Part shown: in pieces, positions 23,626 to 37,493 of the stretch
Position numbering within the stretch: position 1 is the first letter of the stretch
How the letters are laid out: each line of letters opens with the position of its first letter
DNA from: Micromussa lordhowensis
Lineage: Eukaryota; Cnidaria; Anthozoa; Scleractinia; Lobophylliidae
Direction: 5' to 3'
Length of the DNA: 64,000 bases
Assembly (NCBI GenBank): GCA_964020085.1
Contig: OZ026598.1
Location: 26,117,097-26,181,096, forward strand
Program-made: the position numbers and the translations under genes
Notes under the pieces: model-generated
What the model was told of the DNA's origin: nothing
Databases searched by the model: none
Seen by the model: only the letters and a program-made list of their open reading frames with translations

Positions 23626-26600
23626 GCCGCAGTTTGCAGCAACATGTTGTCCTATGTTTGCACTTCAAGTGCATACTAATTAGGAGAAGATGCCATTTGC
23701 AGCAGGCTGTTTTAGAAGCCCCTATAGTCGGCCTACTTTTTTGAGCATTTTGCCTTGGTCCACCCTTGGCAAAATCTCAGAAAATGGCCGATTTAGGTGT
23801 CCTTGCCAAATTTGTCATAACTCGGCTATACGGACACTTATGGAGCCGCAGTTTGGAGCAAAATGTTCTCTTATGTTTGCACTTCAAGTGCATACAAATT
23901 AGGAGATGATGCCATTTGCGCTATAGTGTTTTTGAAGCCCCTATAGTCGGCCTACTTTTTTGAGCATTTTGCCTTGGTCCCCCTTTGGCAAAATCTCAGA
24001 AAATGGCCCATTTAGGTGTCCTTGCCAAATTTGTCATAACTCGACTATACGGACACTTATGGAGCTGCAGTTTGCAGCAACATGTTGTCCTATGTTTGCA
24101 CTTCAAATGCATGCTAATTAGGATGTTGCCATTTGCGCTATAGTGTTTTTGAAGCCCCTATACTCGGCCTACTTTTTTGAGCATTTTGCCTTGGTCCCCC
24201 CTTGGCAAAATCTCAGAAAATGGCCCATTTAGGTGTGCTTGCCAAATTTGTCATAACTCGACTATACGGACACTTATGGAGCCGCAGTTTGCAGCAACAT
24301 GTTGTCCTATGTTTGCACTTCCAGTGCATACTTATTACGAGATAATGCCATTTGCGCCATAGTGTTTTTGAAGCCCCTAGAGTAGGCCTACCTTTTTGAG
24401 CATTTTGCCTTGGTCCCCCCTTGGAAAAATCTCAGAAAATGGCCCATTTAGGTGTCCTTGCCAAATTTGTCAGAACTCGGCTATACGGACACTTATGGAG
24501 CCGCAGTTTGCATCAAAATGTGGTCCTATGTTTGCACTTTAAGTGCATGCTAATTAGGAGATGATGCTATTTGCGCTAGGGTGTTTTTGAAGCCCCTATA
24601 GTCGGCCTACTTTTTTGAGAATTTTGCCTTGGTCCCCCCTTGGCAAAATCTCAGAAAATGGCCGATTTAGGTGTCCTTGCCAAATTTGTCATAACTCGGC
24701 TATACAGACACTTATGGAGCCGCAGTTTGCAGCAACATGTTGTCCTATGTTTGCACCTTAAGTGCATACTAATTACGAGATGATGTTATTTGCGCCAGGC
24801 TGTTTTTGAAGCCCCTATTGTCGGCCTACTTTTTTGAGCATTTTGCCTTGGTCCCCCCTTGGCAAAATCTCACAAAATGGCCGATTTAGGTGTCCTTGCC
24901 AAACTTGTCATAACTCGGCTATACGGACACTTATGGAGCCGCAGTTTGGAGCAAAATGTTCTCTTATGTTTGCACTTCAGGTGCATACAAATTAGGAGAT
25001 GATGCCATTTGCGCTATAGTGTTTTTGAAGCCCCTATAGTCGGCCTACTTTTTTGAGCATTTTGCCTTGGTCCCCCCTTGGCAAAATCTCAGAAAATGGC
25101 CCATTTAGGTGTCCTTGCCAAATTTGTCATAACTCGACTATACGGACACTTATGGAGCTGCAGTTGGCAGCAACATGTTGTCCTATGTTTGCACTTCAAG
25201 TGCATGCTAATTAGGATGTTGCCATTTGCGCCAGGGTGTTTTTCAAACCCCTATACTCGGCCTACTTTTTTGAGCATTTTGCCTTGGTCCCCCCTTGGCA
25301 AAATCTCAGAAAATGGCCGATTTAGGTGTCCTTGCCAAATTTGTCATAACTCGGCTATACGGACACTTATGGAGCCGCAGTTTGCAGCAAAATCTTGTCC
25401 TATGTTTGCACCTTAAGTGCATACAAATTAGGAGATGATGCCATTTGCGCCAGGCTGTTTTTGAAGCCCCTATAGTCGGCCTACTTTTTTGAGCATTTTG
25501 CCTTGGTCCCCACTTGGCAACATTTCAGAAAATGGCCGATTTAGGTGTCCTTGCCAAATTTGTCATAACTCGGCTATACAGACACTTATGGAGCTGCAGT
25601 TTGCAGCAAAATATTGTCCTATGTTTGCACTTCAAGTGCATATTAATTAAGAGATCATGCCATTTGCGCCAGGGTGTTTTTAAAGCCCCTATAGTCGGCC
25701 TACTTTTTTTAAGCATTTTGCCTTGGTCCCCCTTTGGCAAAATCTCAGAAAATGGCCGATTTAGGTGTCCTTCCCAAATTTGTCATCACTCGGCTATACG
25801 GACACTTATGGAGCCGCAGTTTGCAGCAAAATTTTGTCCTATGTTTGACCTTTAAGTGCATACTAATTAGGAGATGATGCCATTTGCGCCAGGCTGTTTT
25901 TGAAGCCCCTATAGTCGGCCTACTTTTTTGAGCATTTTGCCTTGGTCCCCCCTTGGCAAAATTTCAGAAAATGGCCGATTTAGGTGTCCTTGCCAAATTT
26001 GTCATAACTCGGCTATACAGACAATTATGTAGCTGCAGTTTGCAGCAAAATGTTGTCCTATGTTTGCACTTCAAGAGCATACTAATTAAGAGATAAAGCC
26101 ATTTGCGCCAGGGTGTTTTTGAAGCCCCTATAGTCGGCCTACTTTTTTTAAGCATTTTGCCTTGGTCCCCCTTTGGCAAAATCTCAGAAAATGGCCGATT
26201 TAGGTGTCCTTCCCAAATTTGTCATCACTCGGCTATACGGACACTTATGGAGCCGCAGTTTGCAGCAAAATGTTGTCCTATGTTTGCACTTCAAGTGCAT
26301 ACTAATTAGGAGATGATGCCATTTCCGCCAGGCTGTTTTTGAAGCCCCTATAGTCGGCCTACTTTTTTGAGCATTTTGCCTTGGTCCACCCTTGGCAAAA
26401 TCTCACAAAATGGCCGATTTAGGTGTCCTTGCCAAATTTGTCATAACTCGGCTATAGAGACACTTATGGAGCTGCAGTTTGCAGCAAAATGTTGTCCTAT
26501 ATTTGTACTTCAAGTGCATTCTAATTAAGAGATGATGCCATTTGCGCCAGGCTGTTTTTGAAGCCCCTATAGTCGGCCTTTTTTTTTTTAACATTTTGCC

Positions 26601-27129
26601 TTGGATCCCCTCTTGGCAAAATCTCAGACAATTGCCGATTTAGGTTTCCTTGCCAAATTTGTCATAACTCGGCTATACGGACACCTATGGAGCCGCAGTT
26701 TGCAGCAAAATGTTGTCCTATGTTTGCACTTTAAGTGTATACTAATTAAGAGATGATGCAATTTAGGCTAGGGAGTTTTTGAAGCCCCTATAGTCGGCTT
26801 CCTTTTTTGAGCATTTTGCCTTGGTCCCCGCTTGGCAAAATCTCAGAAAATGGCCCATTTAGGTGTGCTTGCCAAATTTGTCATAACTCGGCTATACGGA
26901 CTCTTATGGAGCCGCAGTTTGCATCAAAATGTGGTCCTATGTTTGCACTTCAAGTGCATACTAATTAGGAGATAATGCTATTTGCGCCAGGGTGTTTTTG
27001 AAGCCCCTATAGTCGGCCTACTTTTTTGAGAATTTTGCCTTGGTCCGCCGTTGGCAAAATCTCAGGAAATGGCCGATTTAGGTGTCCTTGCTAAATTTGT
27101 CATAACTCGGCTATACGGACACTTTTGGA
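23626..27129 (+). repeat. 16-monomer higher-order unit, copy 2 (~3,504 bp)
   Basis: Co-linear with 20,341-23,625 except for one additional monomer at about 25,741-25,960. Pairs include 22,460 with 25,964, and the atgatgcaatttaggc monomer at 23,249 with 26,753 (offset 3,504). Differences are few single-base changes, so the duplication is fairly young. It degrades near 27,130, where tacggacacttttggagccg replaces the expected form. No gene is present. Confidence 0.9.
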
Positions 27130-28849
27130 GCCGAAGTTTGCAGCAACATGTTGTCCTATGTTTGCACTTCAAGTTCATACTAATTAGGAGATGATGCTAT
27201 TTGCGCCAAGGTGTTTTTGAAGCCCCTATAGTCGGCCTACTTTTTTGAGCATTTTGCCTTGGTCCCCCCTTGGAAAAATCTCAGAAAATGGCCGATTTAG
27301 GTGTCCTTGCCAAATTTGTCATAACTCGGCTTTACAGACATTTATGGAGCTGCAGTTTGCAGCAAAATGTTGTCCTATGTTTGCACTTCAAGTGCATACT
27401 AATTAAGAGATGATGCCATTTGCGGCAGGGTGTTTTTGAAGCCCCTATAGTCGGCCTACTTTTTTGAGCATTTTGCCTTGGTCCCCCCTTGGCAAAATCT
27501 CAGAAAATGGCCGATTTAGGTGTCCTTGCCAAATTTGTCATAACTCCGCTATACAGACACTTATGGAGCTGCAGTTTGCAGCAAAATGTTGTCCTATGTT
27601 TGCACTTCAAATGCATACTAATTAAGAGATAAAGCCATTTGCGCCAGGGTGTTTTTGAAGCCCCTATAGTCGGCCTACTTTCTTTAAGCATTTTGCCTAG
27701 GTCCCCCTTTGGCAAAATCTCACAAAATGGCCGATTTAGGTGTGCTTCCCAAATTTGTCATCACTCGGCTATACGGACACTTATGGAGCCGCAGTTTGCA
27801 GCAAAATGTTGTCCTATGTTTGCACTTCAAGTGCATACTAATTAGGAGAAGATGCCATTTGCGCCAGGCTGTTTTTGAAGCCCCTATAGTCGGCCTACTT
27901 TCTTTAAGCATTTTGCCTTGGTCCCCCTTTGGCAAAATCTCAGAAAATGGCCGATTTAGGTGTCCTTCCCAAATTTGTCATCACTCGGCTATACGGACAC
28001 TTATGGAGCCGCAGTTTGCAGCAAAATGTTGTCCTATGTTTGGACTTCAAGTGCATACTAATTCGCAGATGATGCCATTTGCGCCAGGCTGTTTTTGAAG
28101 CCCCTATAGTCGGCCTACTTTTTTGAGCATTTTGCCTTGGTCCCCCCTTGGCAAAATCTCACAAAATGGCCGATTTAGGTGTCCTTCCCAAATTTGTCAT
28201 AACTCGGCTTTACAGACACTTATGGAGCCGCAGTTTGCAGCAACATGTTGTCCTATTTTTGCACTTCAAGTGCACACTAATTAGGAGATGATGCCATTTG
28301 CGCCATAGTGTTTTTGAAGTCCCTATAGTCGGCCTACTTTTTTGAGCATTTTGCCTTGGTCCCCCATTGGCAAAATCTCAGAAAATGGCCCATTTAGGTG
28401 TCCTTGCCAAATTTGTCATAACTCGGCTATACGGACTCTTATGGAGCCGCAGTTTGCATCAAAATGTGGTCCTATGTTTGCACTTCAAGTGCATACTAAT
28501 TAGGAGATGATGCTATTTGCGCCAGGGTGTTTTTGAAGCCCCTATAGTCGGCCTACTTTTTTGAGAATTTTGCCTTTGTCCCCTCTTGGCAAAATCTCAG
28601 AAAATGGCCGATTTAGGTGTCCTTGCCAAATTTGTCATAACTCGGCTATACAGACACTTATGGAGGCGCAGTTTGCAGCAACATGTTGTCCTACGTTTGC
28701 ACCTCAAGTGCATGCTAATTAGGAGATGATGCTATTTGCGCCAGGGTGTTTTTGAAGCCCCTATAGTCGGCCTACTTTTTTGAGCATTTTGCTTTGGCCC
28801 CTCTTGGCAAAATCTCAGAAAATGGCCGATTTAGGTGTCCTTGCCAAAT
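27130..28849 (+). repeat. Satellite mosaic between higher-order units
   Basis: About eight monomers. Two consecutive monomers share the rare ctttctttaagc variant 220 bp apart (27,681 and 27,901). The tgcctttgtcccctcttggc variant at 28,571 recurs at 39,959, which is 11,388 bp or exactly 52 monomer lengths away, so this part is related to the 13-monomer unit downstream. No gene is present. Confidence 0.82.
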
Positions 28850-29985
28850 TTGTCATAACTCGGCTATACAGACACTTATGGAGCCGCAGTTTGCAGCAAC
28901 ATGTTGTCCTATGTTTGCACTTCAAGTGCATACTAATTAGGATATGATGCCATTTCTGCCAGGCTGTTTTAGAAGCCCCTATAGTCGGCCTACTTTTTTG
29001 AGCATTTTGCCTTGGTCCACCCTTGGCAAAATCTCACAAAATGGCCGATTTAGGTGTCCTTGCCAAATTTGTCATAACTCGGCTATACGGACACTTATGG
29101 AGCCGCAGTTTAGAGCAAAATGTTCTCCTATGTTGGCACTTCCAGTTCATACTAATTAGGAGATGATGCCATTTGCGCTATAGTGTTTTTGAAGCCCCTA
29201 TAGTCGGCCTACGTTTTTGAGCATTTTGCCTTGGTCCCCCCTTGGCAAAATCTCAGAAAATGGCCCATTTAGGTGTCCTTGCCAAATTTGTCATAACTCG
29301 GCTATACGGACACTTATGGAGCCGCAGTTTGGAGCAAAATGTTCTCCTATGTTTGCACTTCAAGTGCATACTAATTAGGAGATGATGCCATTTGCGCCAG
29401 GGTGTATTTCAAGCCCCTAAAGTCGGCCTACTTTTTCCAGCATTTTGCCTTGGTCCCCCCTTGGCAAAATCTCAGAAAATGGCCGATTTAGGTGTCCTTG
29501 CCAAATTTGTCATAACTCGGCTATACGGACACTTATGGAGCCGCAGTTTGCAGCAACATGTTGTCCTATGTTTGCACTTCAAGTGCATGCTAATTAGGAG
29601 ATGATGCCATTTGCGCCAGGCTGTTTTTGAAGCCCCTATACTCGGCCTACTTTTTTGAGCATTTTGCCTTGGTCCCCCCTTGGCAAAATCTCAGAAAATG
29701 GCCGATTTAGGTGTCCTTGCCAAATTTGTCATAACTCGGCTATACAGACACTTATGGAGCCGCAGTTTGCAGCAACATGTTGTCCTATGTTTGCACCTCA
29801 AGTGCATACTAATTAGGAGATGATGCTATTTGCGCCAGGGTGTTTTTGAAGCCCCTATAGTCGGCCTAATTTTTTGAGCATTTTGCCTTGGTCCCCCCTT
29901 GGAAAAATCTCAGAAAATGGCCGATTTAGGTGTCCTTGCCAAATTTGTCATAACTCGGCTATACAGACACTTATGGAGCCGCAGT
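28850..29985 (+). repeat. Satellite segment duplicated at 37,610-38,745
   Basis: Matches 37,610-38,745 at an offset of 8,760 bp, exactly 40 x 219. Shared rare variants are ggatat(g/c)atgccatttctgcc, gtttagagcaaaatg, atgttggcac, ggtgtatttcaagcccc, cctaaagtcgg and cctaattttttgagc. The same monomers form part of the 13-monomer unit at 37,494-43,190. No gene is present. Confidence 0.88.
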
Positions 29986-30640
29986 TTGCAGCAACATGTT
30001 GTCCTATGTTTGCACCTCAAGTGCATACTAATTAGGAGATGATGCTATTTGCGCCAGGGTGTTTTTGAAGCCCCTATAGTCGGCCTACTTTTTTGAGCAT
30101 TTTGCCTTGGTCCCCCCTTGGCAAAATCTCAGAAAATTGCCGATTTACGTGTCCTTGCCAAATTTGTCATAACTCGGCTATACCGACACTTATGGAGCCG
30201 CAGTTTTGCAGCACAATGTTCTCCTATGTTTGCACTTTAAGTGCATACTAATTATGAGATGATGCCATTTGCGCCAGGGTGTTTTTGAAGCCTCTATAGT
30301 CGGCCTACTTTTTTGAGCATTTTGCTTTGGTCCCCCCTTGGCAAAATCTCAGAAAATGGCCGATTTAGGTGTCCTTGCCAAATTTGTCATAACTCGGCTA
30401 TACCGACACTTATGGAGCCGCAGTTTGCAGCAAAATGTGTTCCTACGTTTGCACTTCAAGAGCATACTAATTAGGAGATGATACCATTTGCGCCAGGGTG
30501 TTTTTGAAGCCCCTATAGTCGGCCAACTTTTATGAGCATTTTGCCTTGGTCCCCCCTTGGCAAAATCTCAGAAAATGGCCGATTTCGGTGTCCTTGCCAA
30601 ATTTGTCATAACTCGGCTATACAGACACTTATGGAGCTGC
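29986..30640 (+). repeat. Satellite mosaic, three monomers
   Basis: Ordinary monomers between two duplicated segments. They carry gcacaatgttctcc, attatgagatg and cctacgtttgc variants and show no clear long-range partner by eye. No gene is present. Confidence 0.8.
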
Positions 30641-32333
30641 AGTTTGCAGCAAAATGTTGTCCAATGTTTGCACTTCACGTGCATACTAATTAGGAGATGA
30701 TGTTATTTGTGCCAGGCTGTTTTTGAAGCCCCTATAGTCGGCCTACTTTTTTGAGCATTTTGCCTTGGTCCCACCTTGACAAAATCTCACAAAATGGCCG
30801 ATTTAGGTGTCCTTGCCAAATTTGTCATAACTCGGCTATACGGACACTTATGCACTTATGGAGCCGCAGTTTGCAGCAAAATGTTGTGCTATGTTTGCAC
30901 TTCAAGTTCATACTAATTAGGAGATGATGCCATTTGCGCTAGGCTGTTTTTGAAGCCCCTATAGGCGGCCTACTTTTTTGAGCATTTTGGCTTGGTCCCC
31001 CCTTGGAAAAATCTAAGAAAATGGCCGATTTTGGTGTCCTTGCCAAATTTGTCATAACTCGGCTATACAGACACTTATGGAGCTGCAGATTGCAGCAAAA
31101 TGTTGTCCTATGTTTGCACTTCAAGAGCATACTAATTAAGAGATGATGCCATTTGCGCCAGGCTGTTTTTGAAGCCCCTATAGTCGGCCTACTTTTTTGA
31201 GCATTTTGCCTTGGCCTCCCCTTGGCAAAATCTCAGAAAATGGTCGATTTAGGTGTCCTTGCCAAATTTGTCATAACTCGGCTATACGGACACTTATGGA
31301 GCCGCAGTTTGCAGCAAAATGTTGTCCTATGTTTTCAGTTCAAGTGCATACTAATCAGGAGATGATGCCATTTGCGCCAGGGTGTTTTGAAAGCCCCTAT
31401 AGTCGGCCTTCTTTTTTGACCATTTTGCCTTGGTCCCCCCTTTTGTCATAACTCGGCTATACCGACACTTATGGAGCCGCAGTTTGCAGCAAAATGTGTT
31501 CCTATGTTTGCACTTCAAGAGCATACTAATTAGGAGATGATGCCATTTGCGCCTCGCTTTTTTTGAAGCCCGTATAGTCGGCCTACTTTTTTGAGCATTT
31601 TGCCTTGGTCCCCCGTTGGCAAAATCTCAGGAAATGGCCGATTTAGGTGTCCTTGCCAAATTTGTCATAACTCGGCTATACGGACACTTATGGAGCTGCA
31701 GTTTGCAGCAAAATGTTGTCCTATGTTTGCACTTCAAGTGCATACTAATTAGGAGATGATGCCATTTGCGCCAAGCTGTTTTTGAAGCCCCTATAGTCGG
31801 CCTACTTTTTTGAGCATTTTGCCTTGGTTCCCCCTTGGAAAAATCTCAGAAAATGGCCGATTTAGGTGTCCTTGCCAAATTTGTCATAACTCGGCCATAC
31901 CGACACTTATGGAGCTGCAGTTTGCAGCAAAATGTTTTCCTATGTTTGCACTTCAAGTTTATACTAATTAGGAGATGATGCTATTTGCGCCAGGGTGTTT
32001 TTGAAGCCCCTATAGTCGGCCTACTTTTTTGAGCATTTTGCCTTGGTCCCCCCTTTGGAAAAATTTCAGAAAATGGCCGATTTACGTGTCCTTGCCAAAT
32101 TTGTCATAACTCGGCTATGCAGACACTTATGGAGCTGCAGTTTGCAGCAAAATGTTGTCCTATGTTTGCACTTCAAGTGCATACTAATTAGAGATGATGC
32201 CATTTGCGCCAGGGTGTTTTTGAAGCCCCTATAGTCGGCCTACTTTTTTGAGCATTTTTTCTTGGTCCCCCCTTGGCAAAATCTCAGAAAATGGCCGATT
32301 TAGGTGTCCTTGCCAAATTTGTCATAACTCGGC
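30641..32333 (+). repeat. Satellite blocks C then A (second copy, reordered)
   Basis: The part 30,647-31,666 matches 1,281-2,300 (offset 29,366), including the 44-bp deletion monomer at about 31,439 and the 8-bp duplication at 30,845. It is followed directly by 31,620-32,330, which matches 100-810 (offset 31,520). Relative to the first copy, C now precedes A, and B is absent. No gene is present. Confidence 0.87.
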
Positions 32334-35300
32334 TATACAGACACTTATGGAGCCGCAGTTTGCAGCAACATGTTGTCCTATGTTTGCACTTCAAGTGCAT
32401 ACTAATTAGGAGATGATGCCATTTGCGCCATAGTGTTTTTGAATCCCCTATAGTTGGCCTTCTTTTTTGAGCATTTTGCCTTGGTCCCCCCTTGGCAAAA
32501 TCTCAGAAAATGGCCGATTTAGGTGTCCTTGCCAAATTTGTCATAACTCGGCTATACGGACACTTATGGAGCCGCAGTTTGCATCAAAATGTGGTCCTAT
32601 GTTTGCACTTCAAGTGCATACTAATTAGGAGATGATGTTATTTGCGCCAGGGTGTTTTTAAAGCCCCTATAGTCGGCCTACTTTTTTAAGAATTTTGCCT
32701 TGGTCCCTCCTTGGCAAAATCTCAGGAAATGGCCGATTTAGGTGTCCTTGCCAAATTTGTCATAACTCGGCTATACAGACCCTTATGGAGCCGCAGTTTG
32801 CAGCAACATGTTGTCCTATGTTTGCACTTCAAGTGCATACTAATTAGGAGATGATGCTATTTGCGCCAGGCTGTTTTTGAAGCCCCTATAGTCGGCCTAC
32901 TTTTTTGAGCATTTTGCCTTGGTCCCCCCTTGGCAAAATCTCAGAAAATGGCCGATATAGGTGTCCTTGCCAAATTTGTCATAACTCGGCTATACAGACA
33001 CTTATGGAGCCGCAGTTTGCAGCAACATGTTGTCCTATGTTTGCACTTCAAGTGCATACTAATTAGCAGATGATGCCATTTGCGCTAGGCTGTTTTAGAA
33101 GCCCCTATCGTCGGCCTACTTTTTTGAGCATTTTGCCTTGGTCCACCCTTGGTAAAATCTCACAAAATGGCCGATTTAGGTGTCCTTGCCAAATTTGTCA
33201 TAACTCGGCTATACGGACACTTATGGAGCCGCAGTTTGGAGCAAAATGTTGTCCTATGTTTGCACTTCAAGTGCATACTAATGTGGAGATGATGCCATTT
33301 GCGCTATAGTGTTTTTCAAGCCCCTATAGTCGGCCTACTTTTTTGACCATTTTGCCTTGGTCCCCCGTTGGCAAAATCTCAGAAAATGGCCCATTTAGGT
33401 TTCCTTGCCAAACTTGTCATTACTCGGCTATACGGACACTTATGGAGCAGCAGTTTGCAGCAAAATGTTGTCCTATGTTTGCACTTCAAGTGAATACTAA
33501 TTAGGAGATGATGCCATTTGTGCCAGGGTGTTGTTGAAGCCCCTATAGTCGGCCTACTTTTTTGAGCATTTTGCCTTGGTCCCCCCTTGGCAAAATCTCA
33601 GAAAATGGCCGATTTAGGTGTCCTTGCCAAATTTGTCATAACTCGGCTGTACAGACACTTATGGAGCTGCAGTTTGCAGCAAAATGTTGTCCTATGTTTG
33701 CACTTCAAGTGCATACTAATTAAGAGATGATGCCATTTGCGCCAGGGTGTTTTTGAGGCCCCAATAGTCGGCCTACTTTTTTGAGCATTTTGCCTAGGTC
33801 CCCCCTTGGCAAAATCTCAGAAAATGGCCGATTTAGGTTTCCTTGCCAAATTTTTCATCACTCGGCTTTACGGACACTTATGCACTTATGGAGCCGAAGT
33901 TTGCAGCAAAATGTTGTCCAATGTTTGCACTTCAAGTGCATACTAATTAGGAGATGATGTCATTTGCGCCAGGGTGTTTTAGAAGCCCCTATAGTCGGAA
34001 TACTTTTTTGTGCATTTTGCCTTGGTCCACCCTTGGTAAAATCTCACAAAATGGCCGATTTAGGTGTCCTTGCCAAATTTGTCATAACTCGGCTATACGG
34101 ACACTTATGGAGCCCCAGTTTGGAGCAAAATGTTGTACTATGTTTGCACTTCACGTGCATACTAATTAAGAGATGATGTCATTTGCGCCAGGCTGTTTTT
34201 GAAGCCCCTATAGTCGGCCTACTTTTTTGAGCATTTTGCCTTGGTCCCCCCTTGGCAAAATCTCAGGAAATGGCCGATTTAGGTGTCCTTGCCTAATTTG
34301 TCATAACTCGGCTATACGGACACTTATGGAGCCGTAGTTTGAAGCAAAATGTTGTCCTATGTTTGACTTCAAGTGCATTTTAATTAGGAGATGATGCCCT
34401 TTGCGTCAGGCTGTTTTTGAAGCCCCTATAGTCGGCGTACTTTTTTGAGCATTTTGCCTTGGTCCCCCCTTAGCAAAACCTCAGAAAATGGCCGCTTTAG
34501 GTGTCCTTGCCAAATTTGTCATAACTCGGCTATACGGACACTTATGGAGCCGCAGTTTGCAGCAAAATGTTGTCCTATGTTTGCACTTCAAATGCATTTT
34601 AATTAGAAGATGATGCCATTTGCGCCAGGCTGTTTTTCAAGCCCCTATAGTCGGCCTACTTTTTTGAGCATTTTGCCTTGGTCCCACCTTGGCAAAATCT
34701 CAGGAAATGGCCGATTTAGGTGTCCTTGCCTAATTTGTCATAACTCGGCTATACGGACACTTATGGAGCCGTAGTTTGAAGCAAAATGTTGTCCTATGTT
34801 TGACTTCAAGTGCATTTTAATTAGGAGATGATGCCCTTTGCGTCAGGCTGTTTTTGAAGCCCCTATAGTCGGCGTACTTTTTTGAGCATTTTGCCTTGGT
34901 CCCCCCTTAGCAAAACCTCAGAAAATGGCCGCTTTAGGTGTCCTTGCCAAATTTGTCATAACTCGGCTATACGGACACTTATGGAGCCGCAGTTTGCAGC
35001 AAAATGTTGTCCTATGTTTGCACTTCAAATGCATTTTAATTAGAAGATGATGCCATTTGCGCCAGGCTGTTTTTCAAGCCCCTATAGTCGGCCTACTTTT
35101 TTGAGCATTTTGCCTTGGTCCCACCTTGGCAAAATCTCACAAAATGGCCGATTTAGGTGTCCTTCCCAAATTTGTCATAACTCGGCTATACGGACACTTA
35201 TGCACTTATGGAGCCGCAGTTTGCAGCAAAATGTTGTGCTATGTTTGCACTTCAAGTCCATACTAATTAGGAGATGATGCCATTTGCGCTAGGCTGTTTT

Positions 35301-37450
35301 TGAAGCCCCTATAGTCGGCCTACTTTTTTGAGCATTTTGCCTTGGTCCCCCCTTGGCAAAATCTCAGAAAATGGCCGATTTAGGTGTCCTTGCCAAATTT
35401 GTCATAACTCGGCTATACGGACACTTATGGAGCCGCAGTTTGCAGCAAAATATTGTCCCATGTTTGCACTTCAAGTGCATACTAATTAGGAGATGATGCC
35501 ATTTTCTCCAGGGTGTTTCGGAAGCCCCTATAGTCGGCCTACTTTTTTGAGCATTTTGCCTTGGTCCCCCCTTGGCAAAATCTCAGGAAATGGCCGATTT
35601 AGGTGTCCTTGCCTAATTTGTCATAACTCGGCTATACGGACACTTATGGAGCCGTAGTTTGAAGCAAAATGTTGTCCTATGTTTGACTTCAAGTGCATTT
35701 TAATTAGGAGATGATGCCATTTGCGTCAGGCTGTTTTTGAAGCCCCTATAGTCGGCGTACTTTTTTGAGCATTTTGCCTTGGTCCCCCCTTAGCAAAACC
35801 TCAGAAAATGGCCGCTTTAGGTGTCCTTGCCAAATTTGTCATAACTCGGCTATACGGACACTTATGGAGCCGCAGTTTGCAGCAAAATGTTGTCCTATGT
35901 TTGCACTTCAAATGCATTTTAATTAGAAGATGATGCCATTTGCGCCAGGCTGTTTTTGAAGCCCCTATAGTCGGCCTACTTTTTTGAGCATTTTGCCTTG
36001 GTCCCACCTTGGCAAAATCTCACAAAATGGCCGATTTAGGTGTCCTTCCCAAATTTGTCATAACTCGGCTATACGGACACTTATGCACTTATGGAGCCGC
36101 AGTTTGCAGCAAAATGTTGTGCTATGTTTGCACTTCAAGTCCATACTAATTAGGAGATGATGCCATTTGCGCTAGGCTGTTTTTGAAACCCTTATAGTCG
36201 GCCTACTTTTTTGAGCATTTTGCCTTGGTCCTCCCTTGGCAAAATCTCACAAGATGGCCGATTTAGGTGTCCTTGCCACATTTGTCATAACTCGGCTATA
36301 CGGACACTTATGGAGCCGCAGTTTGAAGCAAAATGTTGTCCTATGTTTGCACTTCAAGTGCATTTTAATTAGGAGATGATGCCATTTGCGCCAGGCTGTT
36401 TTTGAAGCCCCTATAGTCGGCCTACTTTTTGGAGCATTTTGCCTTGGTCCCCCCTCGGCAAAATCTCAGAAAATGGCCGATTTACGTGTCCTTGCCAAAT
36501 TTCTCATCACTCGGCTATACGGACACTTATGCACTTATGGAGCCGCAGTTTGCAGCAAAATGTTGTGCTATGTTTGCACTTCAAGTCCATACTAATTAGG
36601 AGATGATGCCATTTGCGCTAGGCTGTTTTTGAAGCCCCTATAGTCGGCCTACTTTTTTGAGCATTTTGCCTTGGTCCCCCCTTGGCAAAATCTCAGAAAA
36701 TGGCCGATTTAGGTGTCCTTGCCAAATTTGTCATAACTCGGCTATACGGACACTTATGGAGCCGCAGTTTGCAGCAAAATATTGTCCTATGTTTGCACTT
36801 CAAGTGCATACTAATTAGGAGATGATGCCATTTTCTCCAGGGTGTTTTGGAAGCCCCTATAGTCGGCCTACTATTTTGAGCATTTTATCTTGGCCCCCCC
36901 TTGGCAAAATCTCAGAAAATGGCCGATTTCGGTGTCCTTGCCTAATTTGTCATAACTCGGCTATACGGACACTCATGGAGCCGTAGTTTGAAGCAAAATG
37001 TTGTCCTATGTTTGACCTCAAGTGCACTTTAATTAGGAGATGATTCCCTTTGCGTCAGGCTGTTTTTGAAGCCCCTATAGTCGGCGTACTTTTTTGAGCA
37101 TTTTGCCTTTGTCCCCCCTTAGCAAAACCTCAGAAAATGGACGCTTTAGGTGTCCTTGCCAAATTTGTCATAACTCGGCTATACGGACACTTATGGAGCC
37201 GCAGTTTGAAGCAAAATGTTGTCCTATGTTTGCACTTCAAGTGCATTTTAATTAGAAGATGATGCCATTTGCTCCAGGCTGTTTTTGAAGTCCTATAGTC
37301 GGCCTACTTTTTTGAGCATTTTGCCTTGGTCCCACCTTGGCAAAATCTCACAAAATGGCCGATTTAGGTGTCCTTCCCAAATTTGTCATAACTCGGCTAT
37401 ACGGACACTTATGCACTTATGGAGCCGCAGTTTGCAGCAAAATGTTGTCC
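32334..37450 (+). repeat. Satellite block D (second copy) with extra dimers
   Basis: Co-linear with 2,311-6,320. It contains three occurrences of the caggaaatggccg...gcctaatttg segment at 34,264, 34,701 and 35,584. The first two are 437 bp apart (two monomers minus 1); the third is four monomers further on with one 8-bp insertion between. These additions account for the offset change from 30,023 to 31,124. The 8-bp duplication occurs at 33,875, 35,195, 36,078, 36,524 and 37,406. No gene is present. Confidence 0.88.
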
Positions 37451-37493
37451 TATGTTTGCACTTCAAGTCCATACTAATTAGGAGATGATGCCA

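Noticed and set aside
27709..28098. 129-codon open frame as a possible gene
   Set aside because: It is two satellite monomers read through; similar peptides occur in most monomers and in several frames on both strands, and the frame is broken or shifted in other copies.
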